From: Coptis chinensis
Taxonomy: Eukaryota; Streptophyta; Magnoliopsida; Ranunculales; Ranunculaceae
Reading direction: 5' to 3'
NCBI GenBank assembly: GCA_015680905.1
Contig: CM027384.1
Span: forward strand, 65,417,001-65,481,000
DNA length: 64,000 bases
Shown: positions 44,090 to 56,721 of the stretch, in pieces
Layout of the letters: the number at the start of each line of letters is the position of its first letter
Numbering within the stretch: position 1 is the first letter of the stretch
Notes under the pieces: generated by a model
Seen by the model: the letters and a program-made list of their open reading frames with translations, nothing else
What the model was told of the DNA's origin: nothing
The model's database searches: none
Made by a program: the position numbers and the translations under genes

Positions 44090-45299
44090 AGGATAGAGAT
44101 GAAGCACAAACCAAAGAATCGGTTACAGAGAGTGGCATAGAGTATGTTGAGTTGGAAGACTTCGATGTAAATCGTGGTATAGTGGGAGCCCCACAGTCAG
44201 AGAATGACAGTAGTAGTGACTCAGATAACAATGAGGATACTACACCACATAGTCCATCTCCACCTCGTGCCCCAAGGAAGACATCCAGGCCACATGTACC
44301 AAGTACGAGATATCCGCCCTCCACCTATGTAAATTACTTGCTACTTACTGATGGTGGCGAGCCTCAATGCTATGATGAAGTATTGGAGGTGAGTGATGCA
44401 AGCAAGTGGGAGCTTGCTATGCAAGATAAGATGAAGTCCCTCATCTCTAATGGCACGTGGGAGTTAGCCAAACTACCCATGGGCAAGAAGGCTCTACAAA
44501 ACAAATGGGTGTTTAGAGTCAAAGAGGAACATGATGGTTCTCAGAGATACAAAGCGAGGTTAGTAGTCAAGGGTTTTCAGCAGAAAGCATGCGTTGACTT
44601 CACAGAGATATTATCCCCAGTGGTGAAACTGAATATTATTCGGTCAGTGTTGAGTATTATTACAGCAAAAAATTTGTATCTTTAGCAGTTGGATGTTAAA
44701 ACTGCCTTCCTCCATGATGACCTAGTTGAGGAAATTTACATGCAACAACCGGAGGGTTTCATCAAGAAGGGTAAAGAGAATATGGTATGTAGGCTCAGAA
44801 AGAGCTTGTATGGTTTGAAACAAGCCACTATGCAGTGGTACAGGAAGTTTGATAACCTCATGCAAGGAAATGGCTACTATAAGTGCAATGCTAACCATTA
44901 TTGCTACTTCAAGAGGTTCGACTCCAGCTACGTCATCCTATTGCTATATGTTGATGATATGTTAGTAGCGAGTTCTGACATGTCAGAAATTGGGAGATTG
45001 AAAGAGAAGTTGGCAAGTAAGTTCTCTATGAAGGACTTGGGTGCAACGAAACAGATTCTAGGGATGAGGATCAGAAGAGATAGGCAGAAAGGTATTCTGG
45101 AGTTGTCTCAAGCTGAGTATGTTGAGAAGGTATTGAAGAAGTTCAACATGGGTGGTGCGAAACTAGTTTGCACACCTTTGGCAGTTCACTTAAAGTTGTC
45201 CAAGGAACACTCTCCCAAGACTGTTGAGGAAAGCAACTTCATGACTAAGGTATCATACGCCTTTGCCATTAGAAGTCTTATGTATGACATGGTTTGCAC
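44090..45299 (+). pseudogene. Copia 2 reverse transcriptase, one stop and truncated by insertion
   Basis: RVT_2 landmarks: WELAKLPMGKKALQNKWVFR, RYKARLVVKGFQQKACVDFT, then TAG at 44683 where the family has a Glu-Gln pair, QLDVKTAFLHDDLVEEIYMQ, SLYGLKQATMQWY, and LLLYVDDMLVAS with YVDD at 44947-44958. LGATKQILGMRIRRDRQKGI and YVEKVLKKFNMGG follow. The frame then runs into the MULE-like insertion at 45300 in the middle of MVCT-PDIA. Confidence 0.9.
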
Positions 45300-45723
45300 C
45301 ATGGACCAAAATATCGCCGATATATCTGATATATCGCCGATATATATCGGTATTTTGGTACACCGACATCGATATTTCCGATATATATCCACCGAATATA
45401 GAATTCTTTTTTTTCCGATATATATCGGAATTTCCGATATGAAACTTTATATCGCCGATATAATCGATATTTCCGATATAATCGATATATATCGGTTGAC
45501 TTTTTGACCATTTTAAAATATAAATCCGATATTTCCAATATATTTCCGATATATATCCGATATTTTCGATATTATATTTCCGATATATCCGATATTTCCG
45601 ATATTTTAAATAGTTTGGACTGGTTACCAAAAAAATGGATATATCCGAAATATCCGATATATCCGATATATATCGGTTTTTGGGTACACCGATATATTCA
45701 TCGATATCGATATTTTGGGCCTT
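45300..45723. mobile_element. MULE-like MITE with 9-bp duplication
   Basis: The insertion is flanked by GGTTTGCAC on both sides (45291-45299 and 45724-45732). The ends ATGGACCAAAATATCG and, reversed, AAGGCCCAAAATATCG match at 14 of 16. A 9-bp duplication is typical of Mutator-like elements. The interior is almost wholly made of GATATATC-like and CCGATATTTCC-like steps, nearly self-complementary throughout. Apparent ORFs inside (rich in D, I, S, Y) reflect that composition only. Confidence 0.88.
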
Positions 45724-46342
45724 GGTTTGCACGCATCCGGATATAGCCCAAGCAGTGGGAGCTGTCAGTAGATTTATGTCTAATCCTGGCAAGCAACATT
45801 AGGAAGCCGTGAAGTGGATATTGAGATATCTGAGAGGTACTACAGAGAAATGCTTATGTTATGGAAGGGGTGTTGTGAACCTGCAAGGGTATGTGGATGC
45901 CGATTTTGCAGGTGAGGTAGATCGCAAAAAAAGCACTACTGGTTATGTCTTTATAGAAGGTGCTACTGCAGTGAGTTGGATTTCTCAGTTACAGAAGATT
46001 GTTGTTTTGTCTACCACAGAAGCAGAGTATGTGGCCATTACAGAGGCAAGCAAAGAGATGATTTGGTTACAGGGATTGATGGAAGAGCTTGGGATGAAGC
46101 AAGAGAGGAGTGTATTACACAGTGACAGTCAGAGTGTTATACATCTTGCTAAGAATTCTGTCTTTCATTCTAAGACCAAGCACATTGGTCTCCGGTATCA
46201 TTTTATCCGATCTCTGTTGGAGGATGAGGTTTTGGCACTTGAGAAGATCCAAGGGTGTGAGAATTCGGCGGATATGTTGACCAAGATCGTGCCTACTGAG
46301 AAGTTGAAGTTGTGTTCAACTTCGGTGGGTCTTCTTGCTTGA
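45724..46342 (+). CDS. Copia 2 RNase H, open frame after the insertion
   Basis: The segment resumes with HPDIAQAVGAVSRFMSNPG (45733-), has one stop at 45801, then is open from 45809 (MKWILRYLRGTTEKCLCYGR). Catalytic residues are kept: YVDADFAGEV (Asp), STTEAEYVAITEASKEMIW (Glu), HSDSQSVIHLAKN (Asp). It ends KLKLCSTSVGLLA and stop, the usual copia Pol C-terminus, about 100 bases before the polypurine tract. Confidence 0.92.
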
Positions 46343-46440
46343 AGACCATGATGGATGAGCCGAGTGTTTCATTAGTAAATTGGATTTGGATTAAGTTGTT
46401 ACAATTGAGATGTGATGTGCATGTAGAATCTCGAAGGTTC

Positions 46441-47059
46441 CAAGTGGGAGAATGTTGGGTTGTGGAACTGTCGAGCTTTGCTCCGGTGTCCGATGCCGCG
46501 TTCTCGACTTTCTGTTTAGAGAAGGAGGCGCCCCCACGCTCGCCCATGCCTTAGTCAGGGCGCACCCTGCGCTCATGCCTACGGAAATTTTGACAGTGTT
46601 TCAATATTTATGCCCAAAGCCCATTTTCTCACCTTTTTCTATGTGTACCTATATAAAAAAAAATAGAATAGGGTTTTAAGACAACTTTGAGAGATTCATT
46701 TCATGGGAATTGTGGGAGCTCTATTGAGTTAGGGTTTGAGTGAGGCCTCTTGTTCTTGATTCTAGTTACCTCTTGTAAACTCTCCAATCTTTACTATAGA
46801 GGAAACTCGGCTTTTGTGTGGATGTAGGTAACATTTACCGAACCACCTTAAATATTTGTGTCTCTTTGCATTTACTTCCTTAATTTATTGTTTGCTATGA
46901 ATTGTGATGATAAATTAGTGGTTTTGCTTTATTGAGTTTGTTGTGATAACTACCTAAGTCTTAGGTGGGTGATTTTCTTGGTGTGATCTCCAAATTGAAG
47001 TCATTTGGGATTGAAAATAACTAGGTTGAGGTGTGACTTTCTAGTGAAATCTCTCAACA
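46441..47059 (+). repeat. Polypurine tract and 3' LTR of copia element 2
   Basis: The polypurine tract is aagtgggagaa (46442-46452). The LTR is 46453-47059 (607 bp), TGTTGGGTTG to TCTCTCAACA. Confidence 0.95.
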
Positions 47060-47181
47060 CTTGTTCGGTCGTTAGTTCCTCCAAAGACCCAGTCACTGTC
47101 ACTAGTCTGTCATTCGAGCCATTGTAATTATTATCCCGAGGTGATATCATGATACCAGCTTGAGAATCTTTCATGAATGAC
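47060..47181 (-). pseudogene. BTR1: KH gene: KH2 exon, part upstream of the copia insertion
   Basis: The minus strand after a gagcag acceptor reads SFMKDSQAGIMISPRDNNYN and DRLVTVTGSLEELTTEQ. This matches the KH2 beta-strand region of BTR1-like proteins (SF-EDSQAGIKIS, NDRLVTVTG). The exon is then cut by copia element 2 and resumes at 41043. The GxxG loop would be in the preceding exon, which was not found between 47182 and 47360. With the KH3 exons at 22942-21834 in the same order and strand, this is probably one disrupted gene. Confidence 0.85.
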
Positions 47182-50125
47182 CTGCTCAAAATCATAAGTT
47201 GACACGTGTATTGTAATCAGTAATTTTGTTCTTATAGATTCCAACAAAATACAAATAGGCAAATAAAGCATTCCCAGAGAAATCAGAAACTAAAAGCTTT
47301 TCTCTTGAAATGAAGTACATAACATCAACTTAACAAAACAACTCGCTTTCCTGACTCGTGGCTGGGATTCCATTTGAGAGAGTATAAATCGAGGGCCACC
47401 ATTCAGCCACGTGGATTAGGAATAAATTAAATGGCTTAATTGTGAAAACCCTTCGTCCCTTGGTTCTCACTTCATAAAAGAAACCCAACGGTTTTTCAAA
47501 ACAGCGAAAACATTTTGGTTTTCCTTCATTCTCTCTTCCTCCACCCCTTATCTATGGGTGTTATCAATTCTCAACTCTTCATTCCAAACCAGGTACCTTC
47601 TCCATATCTCTTCGAAATCGTCTTGCTTAATCATCTTATTCTGTTTATTTTTATTTTATTGTTCTTTTGTGTGTTTGCGTGTGTTTGCAAATTCAATCAT
47701 ATTATTTAGCAAATTACTATTATTATTCCATATTCACATTTTTAAGGATTTGAGAATTATCTGGCCAGAAAAAAAGGTTTAAAAGAGTTGACAGATGAGG
47801 CTTTTCTCCCTTCGATAGATCTAACAAAGCTTTCGTGGAGCATTTATTGATGTTGCTTAAATGAAAGTCTTGCTTCTCCATACAAAGTATATGATTGGAT
47901 GAATGAACAAAAGCTTATAATATAGCTTATGTATTTAACGTCTTTGAAAAACTTATACGCCAGTCTTTCATTATAAGCTTATGTATTTAATGTCCAGCTT
48001 TTATTATAAACTCAAAACACGGTTTCAAAAACCTTGGAAAAGAGGCATTATCTATAAACTGGATAACTTTCATTCCAAAACACTTTCGTAGATATGGCAC
48101 CTCCATCTCTTTCTTCATTCACCACCTTTAACCGATTTTACATGGGTATATCATATCAATTGCCCCTTGTTGCACCACCTATCTTTCAGAAGTGAGACGC
48201 ACAAAGATCTACACTGATTTAAGGATCGCAGCACGATGAGTGAGCACATCCAAGTCCGGAATTGAACCTGCTGATATCGCATCAGCGGAGTCCTTTTTCA
48301 GAACTATCGCTTGCCCGGATTGAGATGATCTTACGAGGCTGCTACATTGGGAGTGGAATCAGCCAGTTGTTTACTAATGCTATTGGTCTAAAGTTCTTTT
48401 TGTCAATTGTTCCACTGAGGACTGATATGTTATTCACTATTAGGTCTTGGAAAATATATGATTTTTGTCGTCTTAAAATATGGCTACTTAAACTCTAACA
48501 CGTAAATTTGTATTCTTCTTCTTATTTATTGAATTATCAAACTTCCATTGTTTTTTTATTTTTGACTTATCACATTGTTTGCATTCTTAGCTTACTCTGC
48601 GGATGAAGTGGATTCAATCACCAAGGATATTCATAATTCTGTCAAGCAGAAGAAAAACAAATATGCTTCTTCTCTCGAGGTAAGTCTCTTGAGTTGTTTA
48701 CTTTCCTTTAGGTGTGTGTTTGATTGCTCTTCAAAGTAATCAAAATTAATGGAGAATTTTAGAAAAAAAAATGGTGGAAGTTTTATGACGGATTTTCTTC
48801 TTTCTCAGGTCAATTTGTAAGATGGGGAGGGGGTTGATCTGGACAGATCTATAGGGAAAGTTTCTCTATGATTGGACTCCTCTTCTCCCATCGCCTCTTA
48901 GATTAACTCTAATTTTTTTTGTAGTATTCCGTGTATCAAACATACCATTGAATTAGTTAAATCTTAATAGTATGTGACGGTTTTGAAATTATAGTTGGTT
49001 GGGACTGTTTCTGGCATTGTCTACCAAGTATTTTTGTCTAAATGAAAACTTAGATTAGAGGAGCCATTGTCTACCAATGTTTGGTAGAGTCTGTTGGCTT
49101 AGTCAAGAAAGGTTGGTGTACTCTTTCTTAATTATGAACTTCAGTGGAGTGATTTCCAAATGGCGTTATTGGCATTGCTGAGGTCAAACTTTGGGAGAAA
49201 TCACATGAATGGAAATATTAGCTTCCTACTAGGTTAAGTGGCTTCATCTGGGGGGGATGATTTAAAGTGATCCTATAATCAATTTTTTAAAGATCGTGAG
49301 CATTTGAACAACAAGAGGAATTTACCTGACGGAAAAAAAGCAACTTAATTCTATGTTAGGTGAAATCAAATTCTATTTCCTTAGTGTAAACTCTTTGGGT
49401 ATGATTGATCTACGGAACAAGTCATATGGAAGAGGGATAGAAAGAGTCGAACAAAAAAAAAATGGGTTGTGTGTACTTAGAGATTTGTATTATCCCCCTG
49501 ATTTATATCGTCAAGTCTGATGGAATCATGGAAGAGGGGGGTAGTAAATGTCTAGCAAAAAAGAATTCATCTGGAGAGTAATCATTACTTTGTGTGCACT
49601 TTTTTGAAGACAGTGTCTACTGTTGAAAGTGTAATTTGTAATGTGAAGGCTTTAATGTGGACGTGGGTATCTCATGTTAATAGTTTAAGGGGCTTATGTT
49701 TTTTACGATCTCATGGTGAGACGGGACAGTATTGTGTTTCTCTTGATTGTGTCTTTGTAATTTGGTCTGGGCATTGTACTGTGACTATCTTTGTCACTCT
49801 ACACTTCATTAATGGAAATTTAGTTTTATCAATAATAATAGGAAAAAAGATGAGAATTGAGTGATCTCTTGAAATCAGTAGATGATACCATTTATTTCCT
49901 AAAAGGAAAAAGGGAGAGGACCTATTAGGGAAATAAAACAACGAAGATTTTGGTCTAAAAACGTTCGGACTTCAAGAAATCTTTTAAGATAGGTTTTGTA
50001 GAGGCTATGCAAAAGCTTCAATAAATTTGTATGGGGAATAATTGTAAGACGCTCAAAAACATATATTGTCGTGGAAGACGTATGGTGGTTTGTGTTTAAT
50101 GGTGTCAACCATATCACAATTATGA
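47182..50125 (+). other. Unassigned; promoter-like module 1 and exon-like pieces
   Basis: At 47349-47470 is module 1 (gactcgtggctgggattc, gagtataaatcgaggg, cgtggattaggaat, acccttcgtccc). It is followed by CT-rich leader and a short start MGVINSQLFIPNQ with donor gtacc at 47593. An exon-like segment at about 48590-48680 (SADEVDSITKDIHNSVKQKK, NKYASSLE, donor gtaag) is open but unidentified. At 48094 a 33-codon ORF (MAPPSLSSFTTFNRFYMGIS) ends in a stop. No complete gene can be drawn. Confidence 0.35.
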
Positions 50126-53100
50126 TATGAGGGCCACCGTCCCGCCATGTGGATTAGGAATTAATAAGATTATTAATTATGAAATTAAACGAAAAAACCC
50201 TTCGTTTCCCCAAACTTCCTTCACCCTCTCAATTCTCCACTTGAGGTCTCCCCCTCTTTTGCAAACAGAAAAAATAAAATAAAACCAGCCATCGTTCTCT
50301 CTCTCTCTCTCTCTCCAAATTGAGTTCTCTCATTAGAACAAACAAATTCCATCCATTCAATCACGGTCAAGGAAAAATAAAGAAAATGAATTTGTTCAAT
50401 TTTTTTTTTTTTATTATTATTGATAGCCTTAATTCGAGTTTTTGTAATGATATATGATAACTGTAATTCATGATTAATTTTTTTTTATGATATTTCTATG
50501 ATTTTCTTTGGTTTGGAGAATTGTTCAAAGTGGGTTTTCTTGGTCTGATTTTCGAGGAAAGTCAACCTCTTCTTCGTCACCAGGTATTCAAACTTCTCAT
50601 TGTCCTCTTTTTTACTATTTAGTCATCTAATTAATATGTTTTTTTTGGTTTTATGAATTGTTGTGGTAACCTCCCAGAAATTATACAAATATATTTGATA
50701 AATCAGTGGTTGATTCATCTCTCATAACTTCTCTCTTAATGTGCATCATTTATGGCTGCCATTTCTGGTGCACTTTCTCTCCAATCTATCTCCCTCCATC
50801 TTCCTCTTTGTCTTAGAGCTCACTTCTTCAAGGTAATTTTCAGTTTAACTATTTGTTCATTTCTACAGCCTATAATTCACTTATGGAAGCAAATTTAGTT
50901 TGTTACATAGAACCAAAAAATTATAGTTTAGGCCGAATAGCTGTTAATAGTCAAATTTCTGTTTCTGCCGAATTAGTACAATGAATTATAGTTTAGGCCG
51001 AATAGATAATATCATTGAGATGCAACAATCCAGTTGTTAATAGCACGTTTTTGTTTGTGCCGGTCGTCCTCACTTTAGTACTTCATCTGTCGCCCAGCAG
51101 CTACTCCTGCAATGGCAATGCAACCTTACCAAGACCTTGATAAGCTATGCAGAGGCTCCAACAACTAGAAGGCAAGGGGTCCTTTGACAAGGCTGTGGAA
51201 ATCAAACAATTTGAGAAATTCAAAGCAGCTTCTTGGCGTGGAATTTTTGTTTCTGGATTCTAAGGTAACCACTACGACTTTATTGCACGTATTCACATGG
51301 TGTTCATACGGATTATGGATTCCAGAAATATAACCAACTACATATTTAATCTAGAAATATGTAGTTAAACGAGACATTCCAGAAATTTGGTGTTCATACA
51401 CTATACCAGATATAAAACCTCCATAATTAATTCATATGTAAAAGAAGGTGTTGTGGTATAATGATCTCTAGGATATGTATAATTTTATATCACACTGATT
51501 TCATGGCATCATATGTTTCTTTCATACCAACAATTTCCTGACTCGCGGCTGGGATTCAATTTCAGGGGGTATAAATCGAGGGTCAAGATTCAAGACAAGT
51601 GTGGGAAAGAAAAAAAATACTTAATGACATAATTAAGCAATTAATTCGGTTCCAATAACCTTTCTCTTTTCCAATAAACCTTTCGGATAAATCAAGGGTC
51701 TAGCCATTCCCTCGCCACTGAGAGAAAATAGTAATTAATTGTGAGAATTATGAAAGAAACGTCTTCGCTCCATATCCCCATTCCCCACACCCCGAGAACT
51801 TCCTCTCCCATAAAATTTTCTTTTCTCACGCTCTCTATTCCCGACTATATTGGGTTTGGCTCTCTATTCCCAACCCCCGAAATCATACTCTTCTCAAGTG
51901 AATCATAGATGTATTGGATTCATGGCCATTTCTGATTGATTGCTTTTTAATTCATTCATGTTATTATCCATTTTGGAGTGGAAGCTTTGCATAACAGGGG
52001 GTATGTATTTCCCTTATTTGTTCTTTCCAAATTGTTTATTATATTTCTTGATACTTCTGTTAGAAATTAGATTTTCTTTTGTGTTTTTTTGTGTCTGACT
52101 TTCCCTTATTTCATTTATTTTTTTATGTTAGCTTAGCATTGCCTGCTCAAATCATATCTTGGGGATCTTTATTTCAGAAAATAAGCCCAATACTTGGTAT
52201 GCATGTTTCTATCTCTTGCACCACCTGTGATCAATGAATCTCATGTAAGTTATGTTATATTTGTTTTTTTCCTATTTGTTTTTTTTCTATTTATTTAGTT
52301 TCCAAACATGGGAATGCAGTTCCATTTTTGTTGATTGCGCAGCCTTGAACTTTTTCATGGTACAGTCAATTCTAGAGAAAGACTTTTTTCACCCTCTGTG
52401 TTTTCTTATAAGTTTCTCCCCAGTATGACTCTTCAATTCCTACCTGTTTTCCCATCCTTAACACTTTCTTTTCCGCACATTACAGTATTGCTTTTTTTTT
52501 TTTGTTAATTTTCAAGGCGTATCTTTGTATCTGCATTACTATGTTCTATTGTTATTCCGGTAGCTTGAATCCTTGCACTGTCAAAATACCAAACCCCTCC
52601 ATTCAAAAACATGTGTTGAATTAGTGTAGAAAGTCGGGTGGAAAGGGAGATGACCAAGCTCCAAAAGTTTGTGATTCCGCCTTTGTGGTGGATTTCTAGG
52701 GTTGAAGAAACCTTCGTCACGAGGAGTTGCCTATTTTTTGCTCAATAATTTACAAGACCTTTGGCCCCCTTTTTTTTTGTATTGGTTGAGACCGTAATGA
52801 GGATCAGAACCGGGAAACCCCCTTTGGTCAAGACCAGTCAAAATGCAATCTGTGCTAAATAGTTACTTTTTTATATTATTATTAGGACGCTATGCATCTC
52901 CTCTTACTTTGTCTTTCATGTTCTTTTCACTCTGAGATTGTTCATCTCATTTTTTTTATGCACACAAACCCTACACATTTTTCTGCGTGCATGAACGCCT
53001 TATAACCTACATCTTCATTACTAACGCTCTTTGCATCATACTACTTAACATGATGTTTTCTTCCTCTTTGCTTACATACATATATATGGCTTTTGTTGAG

Positions 53101-53445
53101 GCATCTAATTTTGTTCATGCTCTTCTACTCTCTACTATAATTGTGCTGAACGAAATAGAAGAATGTTTATGTTTTGTTGTTGCAGAATCATGGCCTCTAC
53201 TTATATGGTTTATTACACCCAATTTATAGGTTAGTGTTACTTTTCTATACCAGATGTAGCTTTATTTCTTTTGATTTTGTATTCGTTTATGATTTAAAAT
53301 AGAAATAGGTGTGTTTTTAAATTTGTGCTGGCGTTGTTGTAATTGGTAATTTGTTTACTTTCCTTAGGGGATTCCGATTTTTCTATGCTCTTTTTAAAAT
53401 TTGGCAAAAGAAGTTACTTAAAGTATTTCCTTTTTTCCAAATGCC
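50126..53445 (+). other. Unassigned; promoter-like modules 2 and 3
   Basis: Module 2 (50126-50245: gagggccaccgtcccgcc, tggattaggaattaat, acccttcgtttcc) and module 3 (51536-51660: gactcgcggctgggattc, gtataaatcgagggtc) are diverged copies of module 1. Between them an ATG at 50753 starts MAAISGALSLQSISLHLPLC up to a donor at 50832, rich in S and L like an organelle transit peptide; no continuation is recognised. A (CT)n run is at 50295-50316. Confidence 0.35.
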
Positions 53446-56330
53446 ACGATGACAACCGTGAGTTGGATTAGAAATTAATTAGATTATTAATTTTGCAAAA
53501 AACCCTTTAACTTACATAACCCCTTCGCTCCGTCCGCTCAAGTTCTCGATTAAATAATTAAATAAGCATGATTAATTAGCCATTAAATAAGCAGAGTTTA
53601 ATAGTTTTCCTAATTTACACTACCGGTTGATATCAAGGGTGGATTGGGAGGTGATTTGATTATCCAATCTTTTTGGTTCTTTCTTGGGTCTCTTAATATA
53701 GATCAACCTCTATGGTTCTATCCCCTGACAATGTCTTCAGTCTTTTGAACTGAAATTTATCCTTAGCAAAATTGATTTGACTTACATCAAGCACCTAAAT
53801 ATATACACCATGTTATTTACTTTGTAAGGAACGTTCAAAGTCGTTGTCATGTGAGTTGACGTGACTTTTTGTTTGATGGGAATAACACTTGAAATAGAAC
53901 TATACAACTACTAATTATAAACCAAAATGTCCCCATGAGTTTTGGATAAAACTTTGTGTAGATTGATCAACTAAACTAACCAAACTTTTGCATAAAGTAG
54001 CATTGAATTGAGAGAATGTAATGGAAACTAAGCTTATGATTTCATTTTAATAATATAGGGGTAAGGGACCTCTCAAAAACCCTGCTTTCTGATAATAAAA
54101 AAAAAATTGCTATTGATTGAGATGTAGTTAAGTTTTGCCAAAGGTGTAAGATGCTCCATACATTGAACCAAAAAGGTATAATAGAACATGCCTAAATTAC
54201 TTGAAAAAAATAGATACACATGTTTCTTTAATTGCAACTCTTCATTTGTTAGTTGGGTATTGGGACCTCTACTCTCTATGTAGTGGAAGGAATAAGTTAG
54301 GGTTTGTGAGTGGTGATATTTAAGTTGTTAATCATCTGTACATATCCTCATATAAGCCCAAATCCATTTAAACTATGTTTCTTTTTATGTATATATGGAT
54401 GTTGTGACATGAGAAAAAGAAGATGCGAGAACAAGGAATAGGGTTAGGTCAACAAATCTTCTAGCATGTGTAGTACCTTATATTCTAAACTACAACCCAA
54501 AGTAAATCATACTGAGATAACAAACTTGACTTATATAGAGAATTAGCTAGAGTTGTAAATGAAGCATCGTGTGCTGATATGATCATTCATTGATACATGG
54601 TATCCATACATTTTGTAATTTCTTTTGTTATTTATTCCACCTTTACATTCAAATGCTACTGTGGAACTACCAAATTGGTTTGTCTTGGACATGGGTCTAA
54701 GCATCAGGATTAGTATAAATATGCATGTTCATATAGCTTTGTAGACTTTGGCACATATTCATTTCTTTACAAGTTATAATCTACTATGCATGTTTGTTGT
54801 CTATTGTGATGAGCAAGAAGCAATGAAAACCACAAGCATATTCTATCGTGCATGTTCGCATTGCTTTATAAACTTTGGCTGCCGTCTCTCATGGATGAGC
54901 TTTTGTAGGCTGCGGGCCTTAGTCGTTTCTAAGTTTATATGTGTACCATGTTTTGAAAGTAAATTCTGCATATCTTCTCAATCAAGCCATTAGCATACTT
55001 GACGTGGTTTTTTGTTTCCTGTTTGAATTTAATTGTTAAGTAGTAGATACAGTCATATTTTAGATGTTCCTAATCTTATTAACGAGTCTATCAGTCTATG
55101 TCATCTTTTTTACTTACACCGCACTTCACTTCTCTTAAATGTTTTCATTTGGTTTGATGGCTATTAGATTCACTATCTGATGATGCTGAATGGACGAATG
55201 TTTTTTGCACCTTGCTGTAAATGTACATGTGTCATAGTTTATTTGATTTAATCCAGACCCTTGGTATTAAATCTTGATTACCGTTACTTTCTTTGATTCT
55301 ACGGGATCATGATTTTTGTAATAGAGGAATGGTTTCTTCTCCTTTTCCATCCATTGGTCTGCGTCTTATTTTATTCTATTTCTTTGTTTAACTCTTTGCT
55401 GATTTTTTGAAGAGGAGTGGGTAATTAATGATTTGGTACAGCTGGTTGTTTGACTCTTTGTTTATCTAACACAATTCAACTTTTCCTAGCTTGGCCTTTC
55501 AATTAAAAAGCTATGATAGCCATCATGGAACAACAAACGGATGTAGAAAATGATCGCGGTAAAGTACGAAACAAGTTGGAACTCAGATTGTGATTGAAGC
55601 CTCAGGTATGCAAAGTTGGTTTTCTTTTGTTCCCGGAAGTTTGGTAATCATATGCAGATTTCTTGCTACATTTTCAATCTCTAATTTCCATGATATGCAT
55701 CCTAGAGTGTCACAGGTTGATATGCAGATACCCTTTGTAGCTTTAAACTTTGTGCATGATAAACCACCATATCCATGATCTTTTTTGTTTAGCTATCTAG
55801 GAGTATTTACTAACCTTTAGCTTTTTACATGTTGCGACCAAGCTTAAATGTAGTCAAAACATACTAGGTACCAAAATTTTCAGTTAATTTTCCGTCAATA
55901 CACCCCAGAACCCAAATCTTGCGCAATTGGTTAATAGTCATGTCATGGATGGTCTTCATATGCAGATTAACAACTCGGTTTCAGTCAAATGAGTTCTTGG
56001 CTAATACTTCGGTGTCATTGCTCAAACACTAGACGTCACGAATTGAACCTCCCTACTCATCTATCTCTTGCTCTCATCTAACGGTTTATTACTAATAGAA
56101 TATGTTGTAATGGGATTCCATTGTATTCGAGTACTTTGAGTTTTCCTTTTCAAGGGTTCTCGGATCCTTAGACTTGGTATATTACCCTAAAAGTTATAAT
56201 CACCAATTTGTGAGTTTGTGCAATACGGTAAAGGGATCCGTATGGCCGATTTCTGAGTCTTGCAATTGCAATTGTTTCAAGTATTTGAGGGTATATAGGA
56301 ACTGCCTCTGTGAGCCTGCCTTCGTGAGCC
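53446..56330. other. Unassigned AT-rich DNA; module 4 at its start
   Basis: 53446-53560 holds the weakest copy of the module (gttggattagaaattaatta, aaaaaccctttaac, ccccttcgctcc). No coding family was recognised; ORFs such as 54748-54993 have no domain features. Confidence 0.4.
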
Positions 56331-56721
56331 TTGGCAGCTGATATTCCCCGCATAGTACTGAATCCAAATCCATCACCATTCAGCTTCAGAGGGGAACAAG
56401 TCCAAGTTCCTACTGAAGCAATAGCTGATACAACATTGGATGACCCTTTTGTCAAGGACATTGACCCCAAAGACATGGGCGGTTTCGGGGTTTGTCCCGA
56501 GGGTTGTACCTTTACCTGTTTCAAGTCCTACTGAATTGCCAAAGGCTGAGATATTCAGGCTTGCATTTGTAGAGAGAGATGAGAGGTTGGCACCAAAAAG
56601 AGCAAAAAATGTGAGGCAACATCGTCGTCGAGCGGATAGAGAATTGGTGATGAGCAGTACTGAAGCAAAGGCAGTCGCTCTTGCCTCAAGACAAGGCAAG
56701 CTTCTACAAGGTCGGACCTGA
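56331..56721 (+). pseudogene. Coding fragment with one frameshift, unidentified
   Basis: Two overlapping open frames look like one protein broken near 56490. The first has IPRIVLNPNPSPFSFRGEQV and ADTTLDDPFVKDIDPKDMGG. The second continues with PLPVSSPTELPKAEIFRLAF and a basic helix-like stretch PKRAKNVRQHRRRADREL. Composition and length of the matching openness suggest a real former exon. I do not recognise the family. Confidence 0.4.

Larger units (their letters stand above)
41044..47059 (+). mobile_element. Full-length Ty1/copia element 2, inserted in a KH exon
   Basis: 6016 bp including a 424-bp foreign insertion, bounded by a perfect CTTGT duplication (41039-41043 and 47060-47064). It has both LTRs, an exact tRNA-Met primer site, gag, knuckle, protease, integrase, reverse transcriptase, RNase H and polypurine tract. 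Decay is light: a few in-frame stops (42652, 43111, 43646, 44683) and frameshifts (near 43230 and 44060). The 5' LTR (781 bp) is longer than the 3' LTR (607 bp) owing to repeated 'gaggcgcaccc-gcgctc' segments. Confidence 0.96.

Noticed and set aside
45253..45792. ORFs rich in D, I, S and Y in the GATATATC region, up to 179 codons
   Set aside because: Stop-free only because of the gata repeat; frames on both strands look alike, and they lie inside a transposon insertion.
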